Positions 45,800-57,572 of a stretch of 64,000 nt of DNA are shown here, piece by piece. This DNA comes from Dactylorhiza incarnata (lineage: Eukaryota; Streptophyta; Magnoliopsida; Asparagales; Orchidaceae), in the NCBI GenBank assembly GCA_033032865.1, contig JAWHQI010000328.1, positions 248,001-312,000 on the forward strand, given 5' to 3'. The translations under genes were made by a program, and so were the position numbers. The stretch's first letter is position 1, and every line of letters begins with the position of its first letter. Under the pieces are notes generated by a model, which had not been told where the DNA came from, searched no databases, and saw only the letters and a program-made list of their open reading frames with translations.

Positions 45800-47338
45800 C
45801 GATGAGTCCCAATTATATACACTTTTATGGACTCATCTGGGATGATAATGTAGTCAAAGCACTACACTTTAGACGTATTATCGTTCATATTAGATCGCTA
45901 TCTGTTATTCCATGCTAAGTGCACTTCTAGGCCAATTTTTGTGTATTTTCATGTTTATCATTCTTACTGTCTTTCATGCTGTATTATGTGCCACTTTCAA
46001 TGGTTTTGATTAGTGTTTATGCTGGAACAGGGGTCGTGCAGGTGTTCCCGGTACAAATCTGTACTGGAACACTGCGCACGATCACTAGTTCTATTGCGCA
46101 CGACCACTAATCGTGCGCCACCGACCGCGCGCATTCATTTTTGGCCCAAAGTAGCATTCTAAATTTGGTCGTGCGTTTTTACGCACGGTCGTGCATCTGG
46201 TCGTGCGCTTTATTATTTTCTGTAAAGTTGTCTTGCAGGTTTTCGGCCACAGCGCGCACGACCACCAACTTCCAGTGCGCACGACCACTGGTTGTGCGCC
46301 ACTTTTCGTGCGCCCTGTTTTCTATAAATACGCAGTCCGCGAAATTAGGTCGGATGATCATTTCCAGCGCCGTTTTTCCGCCAAGCTTCGCCATTTCCGC
46401 AGGTTCTCCGCCCCCTTTGGCCTCCTCCATCATCCTCGAGCTCCAAGGGGATTTAGCCCTACATCCACCAATATCCAAGGAGAAGGAAGCTTGGTCGTGC
46501 GGCCGGATCGTGACACAAAGAAGACGGGCCATTGCAAGGTAGTGACAGCCTTCTCTACCCCGGACGCAGTTGAGGATCGAGCTTAGACGCGGATTGACAA
46601 CCCGGCGATTCCAACCGTGAATCTTCGACAAGGCTTCGGATTGGGTCGATTCCTTGCGCTCTTTCTCTTTGTATTGGTAGTTGTAAATGTTAGATTTCTC
46701 TATCTTTTGACGATGTGCACTATGAATCTTGCTTTGTAATGTTTATCTCATGTTTATGAGTTTATATTATTCATATGTGTGTATGAGGTGTGCCCCCATC
46801 CATTTTCCATTCCGTCGTCATGTTCGTGTGCCGCACTAGCAATTGCTAGTGGCGTGCTTGTCAATGAGGTGCTCACGACCCTCACTCTGCATGCCTACTC
46901 GCCCATCCGCCTAGTGAAGCGTGGCATAGCGGCCCGTGTAATCCATTTGCCTAATGAAGCAGCGCGCTCAAGGCCTGCACAGTTCGATTCCGCTTGCCTA
47001 CTCGTCCATCCTCTCTTGCGAAGTAGTGCGTTCAAGGCCTACGTAGTTTTTCATCCCGCTTGGCGAAGCATTGCATAGCGACATTGCATAGGAGTAGTTG
47101 TAGTTATTTTATTTTATTTTCCATAAACCCAAACCCCCTTTTTCCGCAATACATCCGCTCGAAAGGACTTCAATCTCAAGTCCTTCTTCAATAGTTAACT
47201 CCACCTTACTGTGTTCCTTCGAGATTCGATATTCGGGGATTTGCTCCTCGTTTTATATTACTTGAACGATCGGTACACTGTCGTTCCGTGCCGCAGTCTT
47301 GCTACCGCCTATAGCGGTGTGCTAAGATTTGCGCATCA
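45800..47338 (+). repeat. Beta 3' LTR
   Basis: 1539 bp, partner of 41040-42588; its first base is changed from T to C. Confidence 0.92.
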
Positions 47339-47343
47339 ATGAG

Positions 47344-48866
47344 GAAGGAGAAATTTAAAGAAGGAATTGCCGCACTTCTGGCATGCTCATTCGTGAGCAT
47401 AGGTCCACTCTACCCCTATTTTCCTTATCATGAATTCTTTATTTTATATGGTTTTGATCAAGTCTGGGGGAGAGATTAAGTTATGCACGAGCACGCACTT
47501 TGCATAGCATGTTAGAATGTGCTGAGTTAAGATTTTCAATTTTGTTGCACACATTACATACATTTGCACCTAGTTCACGCGTACTTAATCGCACGCGCTT
47601 ATCGGGTATTGCTGCGAGGTTCTCCGCTCGTAAGAATTGGATTTTTAGTGTAGGAGTGAGGGGTGGAGAAAAATGTTGACTCGAGTAGTGCTCTAGTCGA
47701 GTGCTCCCATCACGCCTAGAAATTCAATTATAGTAGAATAAAATTCAATGTTATAATTTAATTATTTCTATTATATAAGTTGCAATTTATTTTACTCTAG
47801 TGGTGAATCCGGTGAATCCAACGGTAGCATAGGGTCGAGTGTAGCGGGATTAGTAGTAGCTTATTACTAGTGTCAGAAGGATGGATAACCTTTCTCGGTG
47901 GCTAGAACTTGCACTATGCGACTCTTGAAACGATTGCGTTGAATAACTCGTTATAAAGCGTGATGTAGGTCGTTTCTTGATCCTTTTGTGCTTTTGAAAT
48001 CCTAACCAATGTAATCACCTTTGCAAGCCCACTTGATTCTACCTATCCCTCTTGCTTAGCTCCACTTAAATTTCACCAAAGCCATACGGCCAAACCAATA
48101 TTCGCACCAACAAATGAGTTTGAAAGAAATTTATATATTTATCATGTTTGGTGTTATCTCTGATGTGTATGGTAGCTTTGAGAAAGCTAAAGGAGAAGTT
48201 TATAAAGTGCTAACAAAAGATATATATGTCGAGAATAGAAAATAAAAAATAATTATGCAAAAAGAACTTTCAAATACAATCTCTCGACAAAACAATGTAT
48301 GGTCGGCTTAGCACACACCTAGTGTCTAGTTGAAGTCTGGGGGTGTTGTGTGGTTCTTGAAATTGTTGTATTGGAAATTTTATACTCTTGAGTACTCAGG
48401 TTATGTTGAATGTGATGCCCATCATTCTTCTACTTATCTAACCTAAACTCAACCTAAGCCAAATCTTAACCAATAAGTCCTATTGATTTTAGATATGAGT
48501 CATCTCATGTAGTGGAGAGAGTGCAAACGTGCAAGCCTATAGACACCAAATTTGTTGGATTTCTTAGGAGATTATCCCGAATTTTGATTCGAGTAATACT
48601 CTACTCATTACTCACGCTATTGTCCCATGTGCGTGACCGAAATACTCACAGGGATTCACCATCCGAGTAAACTAGATTTCAAATTACTGTTCTAGAAATA
48701 GTTAAATATAATCTTGAATTAAATTATATTCTAACGTATTTCTATGCACGCGAGCATGCGACTTCGCATGGATCTCTACCGCTCAAAGTCACTCTAACAC
48801 CCAATTGTTCCGATGGGAGAGCTTAGTAGTTTGCCGGAGACGTGCAAATGGTTAAGTCTGGGGGTG
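47344..48866. other. Alpha interior 1, 3' untranslated part
   Basis: Non-coding; continues alpha after beta. It ends with the polypurine tract AAGTCTGGGGGTG (48854-48866). The second interior has the homologous stretch at 52266-53788. Confidence 0.65.
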
Positions 48867-50318
48867 TGATGAGTCTCATTTATATACACTTTGATGGACT
48901 CATCCGGGCTAGTTTTCACTCTCATGTGCGTCATTTTCGAGCTATTATTTCATCTATTTCTCTTAGGCTCATTCATGCGCACTTGCGTGCTTTGTGCTCC
49001 TTTTAAGACCATTTTGGTGTGCGTTTGCGCTCCATGATATTGGGGGTAAGCACATGGTGCTCCCCAATCATTCTTCTCTGTCTGATTGGTGTTGGCGGTG
49101 TATTCCCAGCTGGATTGTTGTTCTTACAGGTGGTTGGATCACCTTATTTTCCCCCAGAAATCATGTTTATTTATATCGCACGGTCGTGCATTTTCTTGAA
49201 GCATGGATGGCTGCGGTCATGCGCCTTCATCTGGGGAGAAAACCTATTATCTGAATTTGTTCGTGCATTTTTAAGCACGGGCGGATTCGCCCGTGCGTGA
49301 GTAAAACACACGGGAGCTGCAGCTTCTTCCTCAAGCCAAATTATTCATTTAATAATGCACGGGCAACGCACGGTCGTGTGTTCGCCCGTGCGTGACTAAA
49401 TTTCTGACCTTTTAGTATTTAAGGCAAGAAATCTGCTGCAATAAAAGACCCCCGCGGGAAAAGCTTCAGAAGTCCGCCATTTTCGCCCAGTTCGCCTCTC
49501 CACCACTGTTCGACCTAGGAGGAGCTCCGACAACCATAGTCTTGCAAATATTCCACAGAAGCTCCCTCCTTGGCCTCCTCCATCATCTTTGAGCTCAAGA
49601 ACGCCATCGACGGAAAGTCTCCGCTGCATTCAAGGTGTCTAACAAGAGTTACCTCGAGCTAGACCACGAAGAAGACGGGTAATAGTAGAGGAAGGTGACA
49701 GCTCCTCCGGACCCCGGACGCAACTGAAGACCGAGCACGGACGAGGCTTGACAACCCTACGATTCCGGCCGAGAATCTTCAGCATAGTCTTCGAGCTTCG
49801 GTTTCCTCTTTTCCCCTTCGCTTTGCTTCAGAGTTTTCCTTGTATGTGTTTGTTATTGTGGATGATGTTCATAAACTCTGTGTTTTAGTTAATATGATTT
49901 CATGTTTGTGAGATCTTTTGTGGTTTATGATATTTGAGGAGCGTCGTAGTCCCCATCCACTCCACCGCTTTGTAGTGCTCCGCACTAGCAATTGCTAGTT
50001 GCGTGTTCCGCGACGAGGTGCCTACGACCCTCATCCGCTAGCCTTCTCGTCCACCCGCTCACCGAAGCACGACATCGCGGCCGTTGCATCCATCCCGCCT
50101 TGCGAAGCGGAGTTTTGACCCGCATTTCTCTTATTTCTGCAATAGCTTAGGACACCAATAACAACGCCCTTGTTTTTACGTTCTTTTACTCGTCGTAACA
50201 ATCGCCTCACTCTATTTTCTTGTCACCACAACCTACATTCCCTAAGAAATCGAAATCTGGGGAGTTGCCTCCCAACTATTACTTGCACGCGACCGGTGCA
50301 CTTGCCGTAATCGCATCA
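48867..50318 (+). repeat. Alpha LTR 2 (shared, middle)
   Basis: 1452 bp, closely similar to LTR 1. It serves as 3' LTR for interior 1 and 5' LTR for interior 2. Confidence 0.9.
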
Positions 50319-51154
50319 AGTTTTTGGCGTCGTTGTCGGGGAATGCAGGCGTGATGAGATTCTGGTTGTGATTCGATTATTTTTGATTGAGTCTTTTATT
50401 CTTTATCATGCTATTTTCTTCTTCTGTATCATGTGGGCGCATTTGAATATCTGATGTCGTTGGTGTGGGAACACATCCCACGCTAGGGATAGCTGTCCCA
50501 AAGAGTATGGTGTTGTTCAGAAACCGTACGGAGCCCATAAATCTTTTGGCTCCTCTACTGCGCTGCGCCTCCGTTGTCGCACTTTTACGCGGCTGCCGCA
50601 CCTTTGGTGCCGACGAAGCTGGTAAAGCAGTGTTTATTCTGCAAAAGTAGAGAGCATGCCTTGAAGGACAGTGCTGATTATCTTCGCCAATTGGCTGATG
50701 ACGATGAGCCGGATATCCGGATCGTCCCATCTTCGAATTCTGCGAGCAAATACCCTTCCTCTGATTACGTGTCACTTCCACCTTCACTTATTGAAGGCTC
50801 TGGAATCGACATGTGCATCAATGTCCCTCATGACTATGTTTTTGATGCGACCCCCATACCTCTTTGGTTCATGTACCACCATGCGTGGATTTGTGCCCTT
50901 GTGTGGAGAGTGAGCCCCAACTCTTAATAAGCACGTCTTCTCCCACTACACACGAAACTACATCTATTTCTGATGTTATCACTGAGGTCAATTTGCAGGA
51001 TGTTGTAGACCTGCGCAGTGTCGTGCCCACTTTCATGGAGGAGGCCAGTCTCGATTGTGCTGAAGCAACAATTTCGGTCCAGTGTGAGGAAGTCCAAGTT
51101 ATAGAGGAGGCCATTGTGTGTGATGTTGAGTCTGGTGAAATCTTCGATGATATC

Positions 51155-51586
51155 GGTTGGAACTGCGGTTTAGAATCACCCCGGTGCTGCGGTACTATTT
51201 GAAGCGGAAGGGTGTGTCCCCCGTGGGCCTAACTGGCTGCCCCGTGGATCCGCCCGAGGATCCGTTGATAAAAAGAACAGTTGCGCCTTCACCAAACAGT
51301 CCGGGCTTTTGGTCGAGTTGGTGGCGTTGGGTCCTTTCAATTGGCATCAGAGGGGGTCGCGGGTTCGAAACCCCGGGGTCATTTCTGGGGGGGGGGGGGA
51401 TTGTTGGAACTGCGGTTCAGAATCGCCCTGGTGCTGTGGTACTATTCGAAGCGGAAGGGTGTGTCCCCCGTGGGCCTAACTGGCTACCCCGTGGATCCGC
51501 CCGAGGATCCGTTGATATAAAGAACATTTGCGCCTTCACCAAACAGTTTGGGCTTTTGGTCGAGTTGGTGGCGCTGGGTCCTTTCA
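51155..51586 (+). mobile_element. 432-bp TRIM (terminal-repeat retrotransposon in miniature)
   Basis: Two 185-bp LTRs (51155-51339 and 51402-51586) flank a 62-bp interior. The TSD ATATC is perfect (51150-51154, 51587-51591), and alpha copy 1 shows the empty site at 40363-40367. The interior starts with ATTGGCATCAGAG, close to the initiator-Met primer binding site, and ends with an 11-12-base G run plus A as polypurine tract. LTR termini are TGTTGGAACTG (first base G in the left copy) and GGGTCCTTTCA. It encodes nothing, so it must be moved by other elements' enzymes. Confidence 0.93.
51362..51372 (+). promoter_or_regulatory. Pol III B-box-like sequence inside the TRIM
   Basis: GGTTCGAAACC matches the B-box consensus GGTTCGANNCC exactly and lies 20 bases after the start of the primer binding site. 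It is also nearly palindromic, so chance or a tRNA-derived priming region are alternatives. Confidence 0.4.
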
Positions 51587-53788
51587 ATATCATCAGTTTG
51601 TCATTGCCGCACCCTATGGGGGATGAAGCTGGGATCATCCCCTCAGATGAGATTTCTTTTATTCTTTCTTCCAATTTATTTCCTGACCCCCTTTCTTTAT
51701 GTACAAGGATGCAGGATGCCCCTCCTCCGGTTGATCAGACCTTATGCATGGAGGAGACGAAAGCATGGCGGGATGAGGAAGGTACAGTGAAGGAACATCT
51801 TGTTTCCTCATCATCGTTGGTGCTTCCCCTTGAGGATTGGTTACAGGGGGCAAGCGGTTTTTCTTTGAAGACATAATACTGGAGGAGAAGAAGAGAGCGA
51901 AAAAGGAGGAGATTTGGGGTTGGAGGTTGAGCATCCTACTTAATTTCCACCCCTACTACCAGGTCCCCGGACCCTTTTCTTTCATCAGTTGTTACTACTT
52001 GAAATCAGCTTATAGCTTATTTGTTTTAAGCTTGTAATAATAATTAGGATTTATTATCTTTTGTTTATTCCTAGACTTTATGAACTTTGCTTAATAAGGT
52101 ATTTGGTCCACCTTAAGGATGGTAAACAAAAGGGGCTTCTTGGGAGACAACTCATGGGGGAACCATTCGGTTTCAAACTTTTGTTCAGATTTTGTGTTTA
52201 TTATGTTTTGTTATTTGCTTTATGCTAACATCGCAGGTTTAAGCTCTCGCTTGGGGGATGAGGAAGGAGAAATTTAAAGAAGAAATTGCCGCACTTCTGG
52301 CATGCTCATTCATGAGCATAGTTCCACTCTACCCCTATTTTCCTTATTCATGAATTCTTTATTTTATATGGTTTTGATCAAGTATGGGGGAGAGATCGAG
52401 TTATGCATGTGCACGCACTTTGCATAGCATGTTAGAATGTGCTGAGTTAGGATTTTCAATTTTGTTGCACACATTACATACATTTGCACCTAGTTCACGT
52501 GTACTTAATCGCACGCGCTTATCGGGTATTGCTGCGAGGTTCTCCGCTCGTAAGAATTGGATTGTAAATGTAGGAGTGAGGGGTGGACAAAAATGTTGAC
52601 TCGAGTAGTGCTCTAGTCGAGTGCTCCCGTCACGCCTATAAATTCAATTATAGTAGAATAAAATTCAATGTTATAAGTTAATTATTTCTATTATAGTAGT
52701 TGCAATTTATTTTACTCTAGTGGTGAATCCGGTGAATCCAACGGTAGCATATGGTCGAGTGTAGCAGGATTAGTAGTAGCTTATTACTAGGGTCGGAAGG
52801 AAGGATAACCTTTCTCGGTGGCTAGAACTTGCACTAGGCGACTCTCGAAATGATTGCGTTGAATAACTCGTTATAAAGCGTGATGTAGGTCGTTTCTTAA
52901 TCGGTTTGTGCTTTTGAAATCCTAGCCAATGTAATCACCTTTGCAAGCCCACTTGAGCCTACCTATCCCTCTTGCTTAGCTCCACTTAAATTTCACCAAA
53001 GCCATACGGCCAAGCCTATATTCGCACCAACAAATGAGTTTGAAAGAAATTTATATATCTATCATGTTTGGTGTTATCTCTGATGTGTATGGTAGCTTTG
53101 AGAAAGCTAAAGGAGAAGTTTATAAAGTGCTTACAAAAGATATATATATGTCGAGAAGAGAAAATAGAAAATAATTATGCAAAAAGAACTTTCAAATACA
53201 ATCTCTCGACAAAACAATGTATGGTCGGCTTAGCAGACACCTAGTGTTCAGTTGAAGTCTGGGGGTGTTGTGTGGTTCTTGAAATTGTTGTATTGGTGAT
53301 TTTATACTCTTGAGTACTCAGGTTATGTTGAGTGCGATGCCCATCGTTCTTCTACTTATCTAACCTAAACTCAACCTAAGCCAAATCTTAACCTATAAGT
53401 CCTATTGATTTTAGATATGAGTCATCTCATGCAGTGGAGAGAGTGCGAACATGCAAGCCTATTGACACCGACTTTGATGGATTTCTTAGGAGATCGTCCT
53501 GAATTTTGATTCGAGTAATACTCTACTCATTACTCACGCTATTATCCCTTGTGCGCGACCGAAAGACTCACCCGGATTCACCATCCGAGTAAATCATATT
53601 TCAAATTACTGTTCTAGAAATAGTTAAATATAATCTTGAGTTAAATTCTATTCTAACATATTTCTACGCATGTGAGCATGCGACTTCGCATGGATCTCTA
53701 CCGCTCAAAGTCACTCTAACACCCAATTGTTCCGACGAGAGAGCTGAGTAGTTTGCCCAAGATGTGCAAATGGTTAAGTCTGGGGGTG

Positions 53789-54936
53789 TGATGAGTCCCA
53801 TTTATATACACTATGATGGACTCATCCGGGCTAGTTTTCACTCTCATGTGCGTCATTTTCGAGCTATTATAGCATCTATTTAGCTTATGCTCATTCATGC
53901 GCACTTGCGTGCTTTGTGCTCCTTTTAAGCCTGTTTTGGTGTGCGTTTGCACTCCATGTTATTGGGGGTAAGCACATGGTGCTCCCCAATCCTTTTTCTC
54001 TGTCTGATTGGTGCTAGAGGTGTATTCCCAGCTGGATTGTTGTTCTTACAGGTGGTTGGATCACCATTTCCCCCCCCCCCCCCAGAAATCATGTTTATTT
54101 ATATCGCACGGTCGTGCATTTTCTTGACGCACGGATGGTTGCTGTCGTGCGCCTTCATCTTGGGAGAATGCCTGTGATCTGAATTTGTTCCTGTGTTTTT
54201 ACGCACGGGCGGACTCACCCGTGCGTGAGTAAAACGCACGGGCGCTGCTGCTTCTTCCTCAAGCCAATTTATTTGATAAATAACGCCCGTGCGTGACTAA
54301 ATTTCTGACCTTTTAGTATGTAAGGCAGGAAATTTCCTGCGATAGAAGACCCCCGCGGGAAAAGCTTCAGAAGCCCGCCATTTTTGCCCAGTTCGCCTCT
54401 CCACCACCGTTCGACCTAGGAGGAGCTCCGGCAACCTTAGTCTTGCAAATCTTCCGCGGAAGCTCCCTCCTTGGCCTCCTCCATCATCTTTGAGCTCAAG
54501 AACGCCATCAACGGAAAGTCTCCGCTGCATTCAAGGTGTCGAACAAGAGTTACCTCAAGCTAGACCACGAAGAACGCCATCAACGGAAAGTCTCCGCTTC
54601 GCACTAGCAATTGCTAGTTGCGTGTTCCGCGATGAGGTGCCTACGACCCTCATCCGCTAGCCTTCTCGTCCACCCGCTCACCGAAGCACGACATCGCGGC
54701 CGTTGCATCCATCCCGCCTTGCGAAGCGGAGTTTTGACTCGCATTTCTCTTATTTCTGCAATAGCTTAGGACACCAATCACAACGCCCTTGTTTTTACGT
54801 TCTTTTACTCGTCGTAACAATCGCCTCACTCTATTTTCTTGTCACCACAGCTGCATTCCCTGAGAAATTGAAATCTGGGGAGTCGCCTCCCAACTATTAC
54901 TTGCACGCGACCGGTGCACTTGCCGTAATCGCATCA
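53789..54936 (+). repeat. Alpha LTR 3, internally deleted
   Basis: 1148 bp, about 300 bases shorter than the others. The deletion lies near 54598 and carries a 29-base filler copied from 54498-54526. Confidence 0.88.
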
Positions 54937-57375
54937 GCCAGCTCACAATTTTGAGCTTTCAGGATCGCGTTCTCCACCTCCAAATCAGCATTACGCGCGA
55001 GGAGCTATCTCGCTATTTTGGCATCCTGCAAAAGAATAAGATTAGTCAAATAAAGGGACATGCAGCGAGCGAGCTAGAAAATTTGTATGACTCACTTACC
55101 ATCCCACCTTGGAGGCTGGCGAGGAGACCCTCAGATAGGGCCTCTTTTCCCTTAAGGCGCGCAACTTCATCTGAGGCCTCCTGGAGCTCGCGCTTGAGCT
55201 CCCTGGAATCCCTGTCGGAAGTGAGGTACCGCCAACCCACCATGTGAGTGAGCTCCATGGCGTGAAATTGGGCTTGCATGGCCTCATAAGATAACGGCCT
55301 GGAACTTAGGACGTTGTAGTTAGCGGCATCCTCGCGGACGTATAACCCAAAGGCGATGGCGAATGCCTCGCCCCCAACTTTGTCTCTCTCAACCCAGGAG
55401 GGGAGGAGCAAGGTAAATGAGACCCTGTTGTGATCAGGTTCCCAAGCCAGAAGCGGCTCGCCAATCGCATCTGGGAGCTTCGCGTCGAGGCCAAAATTTT
55501 GATGGCTCGCTGGCTTGGGCTCGCCTGTAGCATCCCCAACCTCATTGCTCCCCCAGCAGCCTTCTGAATCACAGGTGGGGGGAGCGGGATCTCTGTCTCG
55601 CACAAGTCCACAATATCTTTCCCCTTTGTTACGGTGGGGGACTTCTTGGTCCTCTTCTTCGCCCAGGTTTGCGCGGCAGACGGGCTCGCAGGTGGCGGTC
55701 GCTCTTCCTAGAAGTCAAGCTGGCGGGGGCTCGGCATGCCTTGGCGGCCGCAGTAGCGAGCGAGCTGGAAGTGAGGGTTGTAGTCCTCACGTGCGGCAGG
55801 TGGAGGGGAAGATCCCGCTCTCCTGCGAAGGCGACAAAGATAAGAATTAGTCACCAAAATTAAGAAAGTATATAGAGTTTGCGAGTGTGAGTCAATACTT
55901 CTCCTTGGAGTACCAGAGGGAGAGAGTCCACCTTCTTCCGGAGGTATGCGACCTCAAAGTTCTTTCCCGCAAGGTACTAGAAGAGCTTTGCGTCGTCCCC
56001 CCCCCCCCCCCCCCCCCCCCCCCCAAGCAAAGCAAGGGGATGGTAGGTCACCTCGCCTCGTTGGAGGGGAGAGAAGGGTATGTTGCCAAAATATCCTTTG
56101 ATAAGGATGTATTTCTGATGCCAGTAATGGCTCTTATTCACTATCTCACAAACAGTGACATGTTGGCTCGCAAAGTGGGTGTTCCAACCTTGTAGGCGCG
56201 GAAGGAGAAAATTTTGTGAAAGACAAGCAGGCTGAATTCTATTTTCTCCCCGCGCAAATAGCTGGCGAACGCAACCACCACAGCGATTGCGTTCAGGGTT
56301 AGCTGTCTCGGCACGATGCCATAGTACTTGAGCACCTGGTAAAATCACCAAGGGAAGTTTAGCATGTTTTTTTTATCGCGAGTGAGAGGTGCAAAGGTTG
56401 AGTAAAGTACCTGGCGCACTTTCGGCCATAAAGGGAGTCACAGCCCATTCTCAAAGTACGCGATGGGGATGGCGATATTGTCAGGAAACAACTCGTTTAT
56501 GGCAACAGTGTTCATCGGGCGGCGAGCGACAAATCCCAAAGGGATGTATTTGTCCACGGTGGTGAGGAACTCCTAGTCAGTGAGCGAGGCGCAAAAGAAG
56601 TATTAATAGGGGTGGAAAGGAAGCAATCGGCAGAAATTGGCTAACCTGGCGAAATCAGGATGGTACGAGGTCGCTGGCGAGAAGAGCTCGGCTCGCCCTT
56701 GAAAGCGTCATCGGAGGTAGGGGTAATGGATTTCCCCAGGCCAGTATGGTGCGTCGTGTCTTCCACGACCCGGGTGTCGGCAAGTAGCGAACCTCACGGA
56801 CTCCGTTGGCCTAGAACACCAAATGCCGGAGTGGGGATGGGCAATTCAGGTGGGGCTGGAGAGCCCACTGGAGTGGGGGTTCGCCTCTCCGGGGTCGTGA
56901 GAGGGGTCACTGCACAAAAGGAGTAACACGGGTTCAGCGATCGAAGAACCACAAGAGATAGCGAGGCAAACAACTCACCCGGTCGCGAGGATGGGACTCG
57001 CAGGTCGGTGGTCCTCACATCCAGGGGGAAGTCAGTCCTCCCAGGGGATGGGATGCGAGACCTTGTTGACGATTGCCCAGTGATAATTTCTCCAGGGGGA
57101 GGGTTCCACAAGCAAAGAAACAAGGTTAGTCGAGTAAATCTTGGATTATTGAACCTTCGGCAGCAGAACCTGCAAGGCGAGCTCGTGGCAGGGGGTGGAG
57201 ATAGGGGTGATGACCCATTCTCCCCAGGCGGCCGTCGAACGATCTTTGCCTTTTTTATCCGAGGCGGAGGCGGAGTGGGTTGCCGAGAAATCTAGGGGGC
57301 AAGCTCTGCAACTTTGGCTTTTTGGTTCACCAGTGAGGCCTTGAGGTGAGCCAATGCCTCTCCTTTAGTGGACAT
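54937..57375 (-). pseudogene. G1 antisense gene, 5' and middle exons (putative gypsy-type transposon protein)
   Basis: The minus-strand ATG at 57373-57375 reads MSTKGEALAHLKASL, with a TAG soon after. Apparent GT-AG introns lie at 56978-56910, 56645-56573, 56410-56336, 56188-56115, 55898-55823 and 55099-55026, each 69-76 nt. Exons between them encode a Pro-rich N-terminus; a domain with YYGIVPRQLTLNAIAVVVAF and FHKIFSFRAY, resembling the plant 'putative gypsy type transposon' family (Pfam Transposase_28); and a coiled coil (SRELKRELQEASDEVARLKG, then NADLEVENAILKAQNCELAD). The coiled coil runs into alpha and resumes at 38119. Tat elements such as maize Grande carry an antisense gene here. Stops and a 29-base C/G run inside an exon suggest decay. 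Role unknown. Confidence 0.7.
55996..56024 (+). repeat. 29-base C homopolymer
   Basis: An uninterrupted C run within an exon of the antisense gene, read there as polyglycine. Its exact length is unreliable in any assembly. Confidence 0.9.
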
Positions 57376-57559
57376 CTTGACAGATATAGCGTTGAGCAGC
57401 GAAAGAGTGAAGAGGGAGGAAAGTTCATGCACCGGCCAGAAAGAATGGAATTTATAGCATTGGGCATGGGGCCCACCAAAAGATTCTTGCCACATCAGCA
57501 AGGGGTCGGCGAACACCAAGGGTTGGATGTTTCTTTGCGACCCTAAGGTAGCCTCACGA

Positions 57560-57572
57560 AGAATGGGGATCA
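57560..57572 (+). other. Polypurine tract, G1
   Basis: AGAATGGGGATCA directly before the 3' LTR start TGTACAAC. Confidence 0.7.

Larger units (their letters stand above)
41040..47338 (+). mobile_element. Beta: Athila-like non-autonomous element inserted in alpha
   Basis: LTRs 41040-42588 and 45800-47338 flank a 3.2-kb interior. The TSD ATGAG is perfect (41035-41039, 47339-47343), and alpha's second interior keeps the empty site at about 52256-52265. It has a tRNA-Asp-type primer binding site, one broken double-CCHC gene and a polypurine tract, and no pol. The LTRs differ visibly (a few percent). Confidence 0.93.
50431..51876 (+). pseudogene. Alpha double-CCHC gag-like gene, copy 2
   Basis: The ATG at 50431 and the TGA at 50452-50454 match copy 1. 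A 5-base duplication (CTGCG) near 50565 shifts the frame. The second frame, from about 50574, holds KQCLFCKSREHALKD and SADYLRQLADDDEPDIRIVP. This copy keeps the 49 bases deleted in copy 1. The acidic C-terminal part is split by the TRIM at 51155-51586. Nonfunctional. Confidence 0.7.
38120..54936 (+). mobile_element. Alpha: tandem Athila-like non-autonomous element (LTR-int-LTR-int-LTR)
   Basis: Three LTRs of one family (38120-39570, 48867-50318, 53789-54936) alternate with two interiors. The outer ends carry one near-perfect TSD (GTCAG 38115-38119, GCCAG 54937-54941), so the array behaves as a single insertion in the G1 antisense gene. Each interior has a tRNA-Asp-type primer binding site, a small double-CCHC gag-like gene and a polypurine tract (AAGTCTGGGGGTG), with no polymerase or integrase. 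Beta sits in the first interior and a TRIM in the second. Confidence 0.85.

Noticed and set aside
51340..51380. tRNA gene suggested by GGGTTCGAAACCCC
   Set aside because: There is no acceptor stem, anticodon arm or A-box at the right distance. It lies between primer site and polypurine tract of the TRIM.
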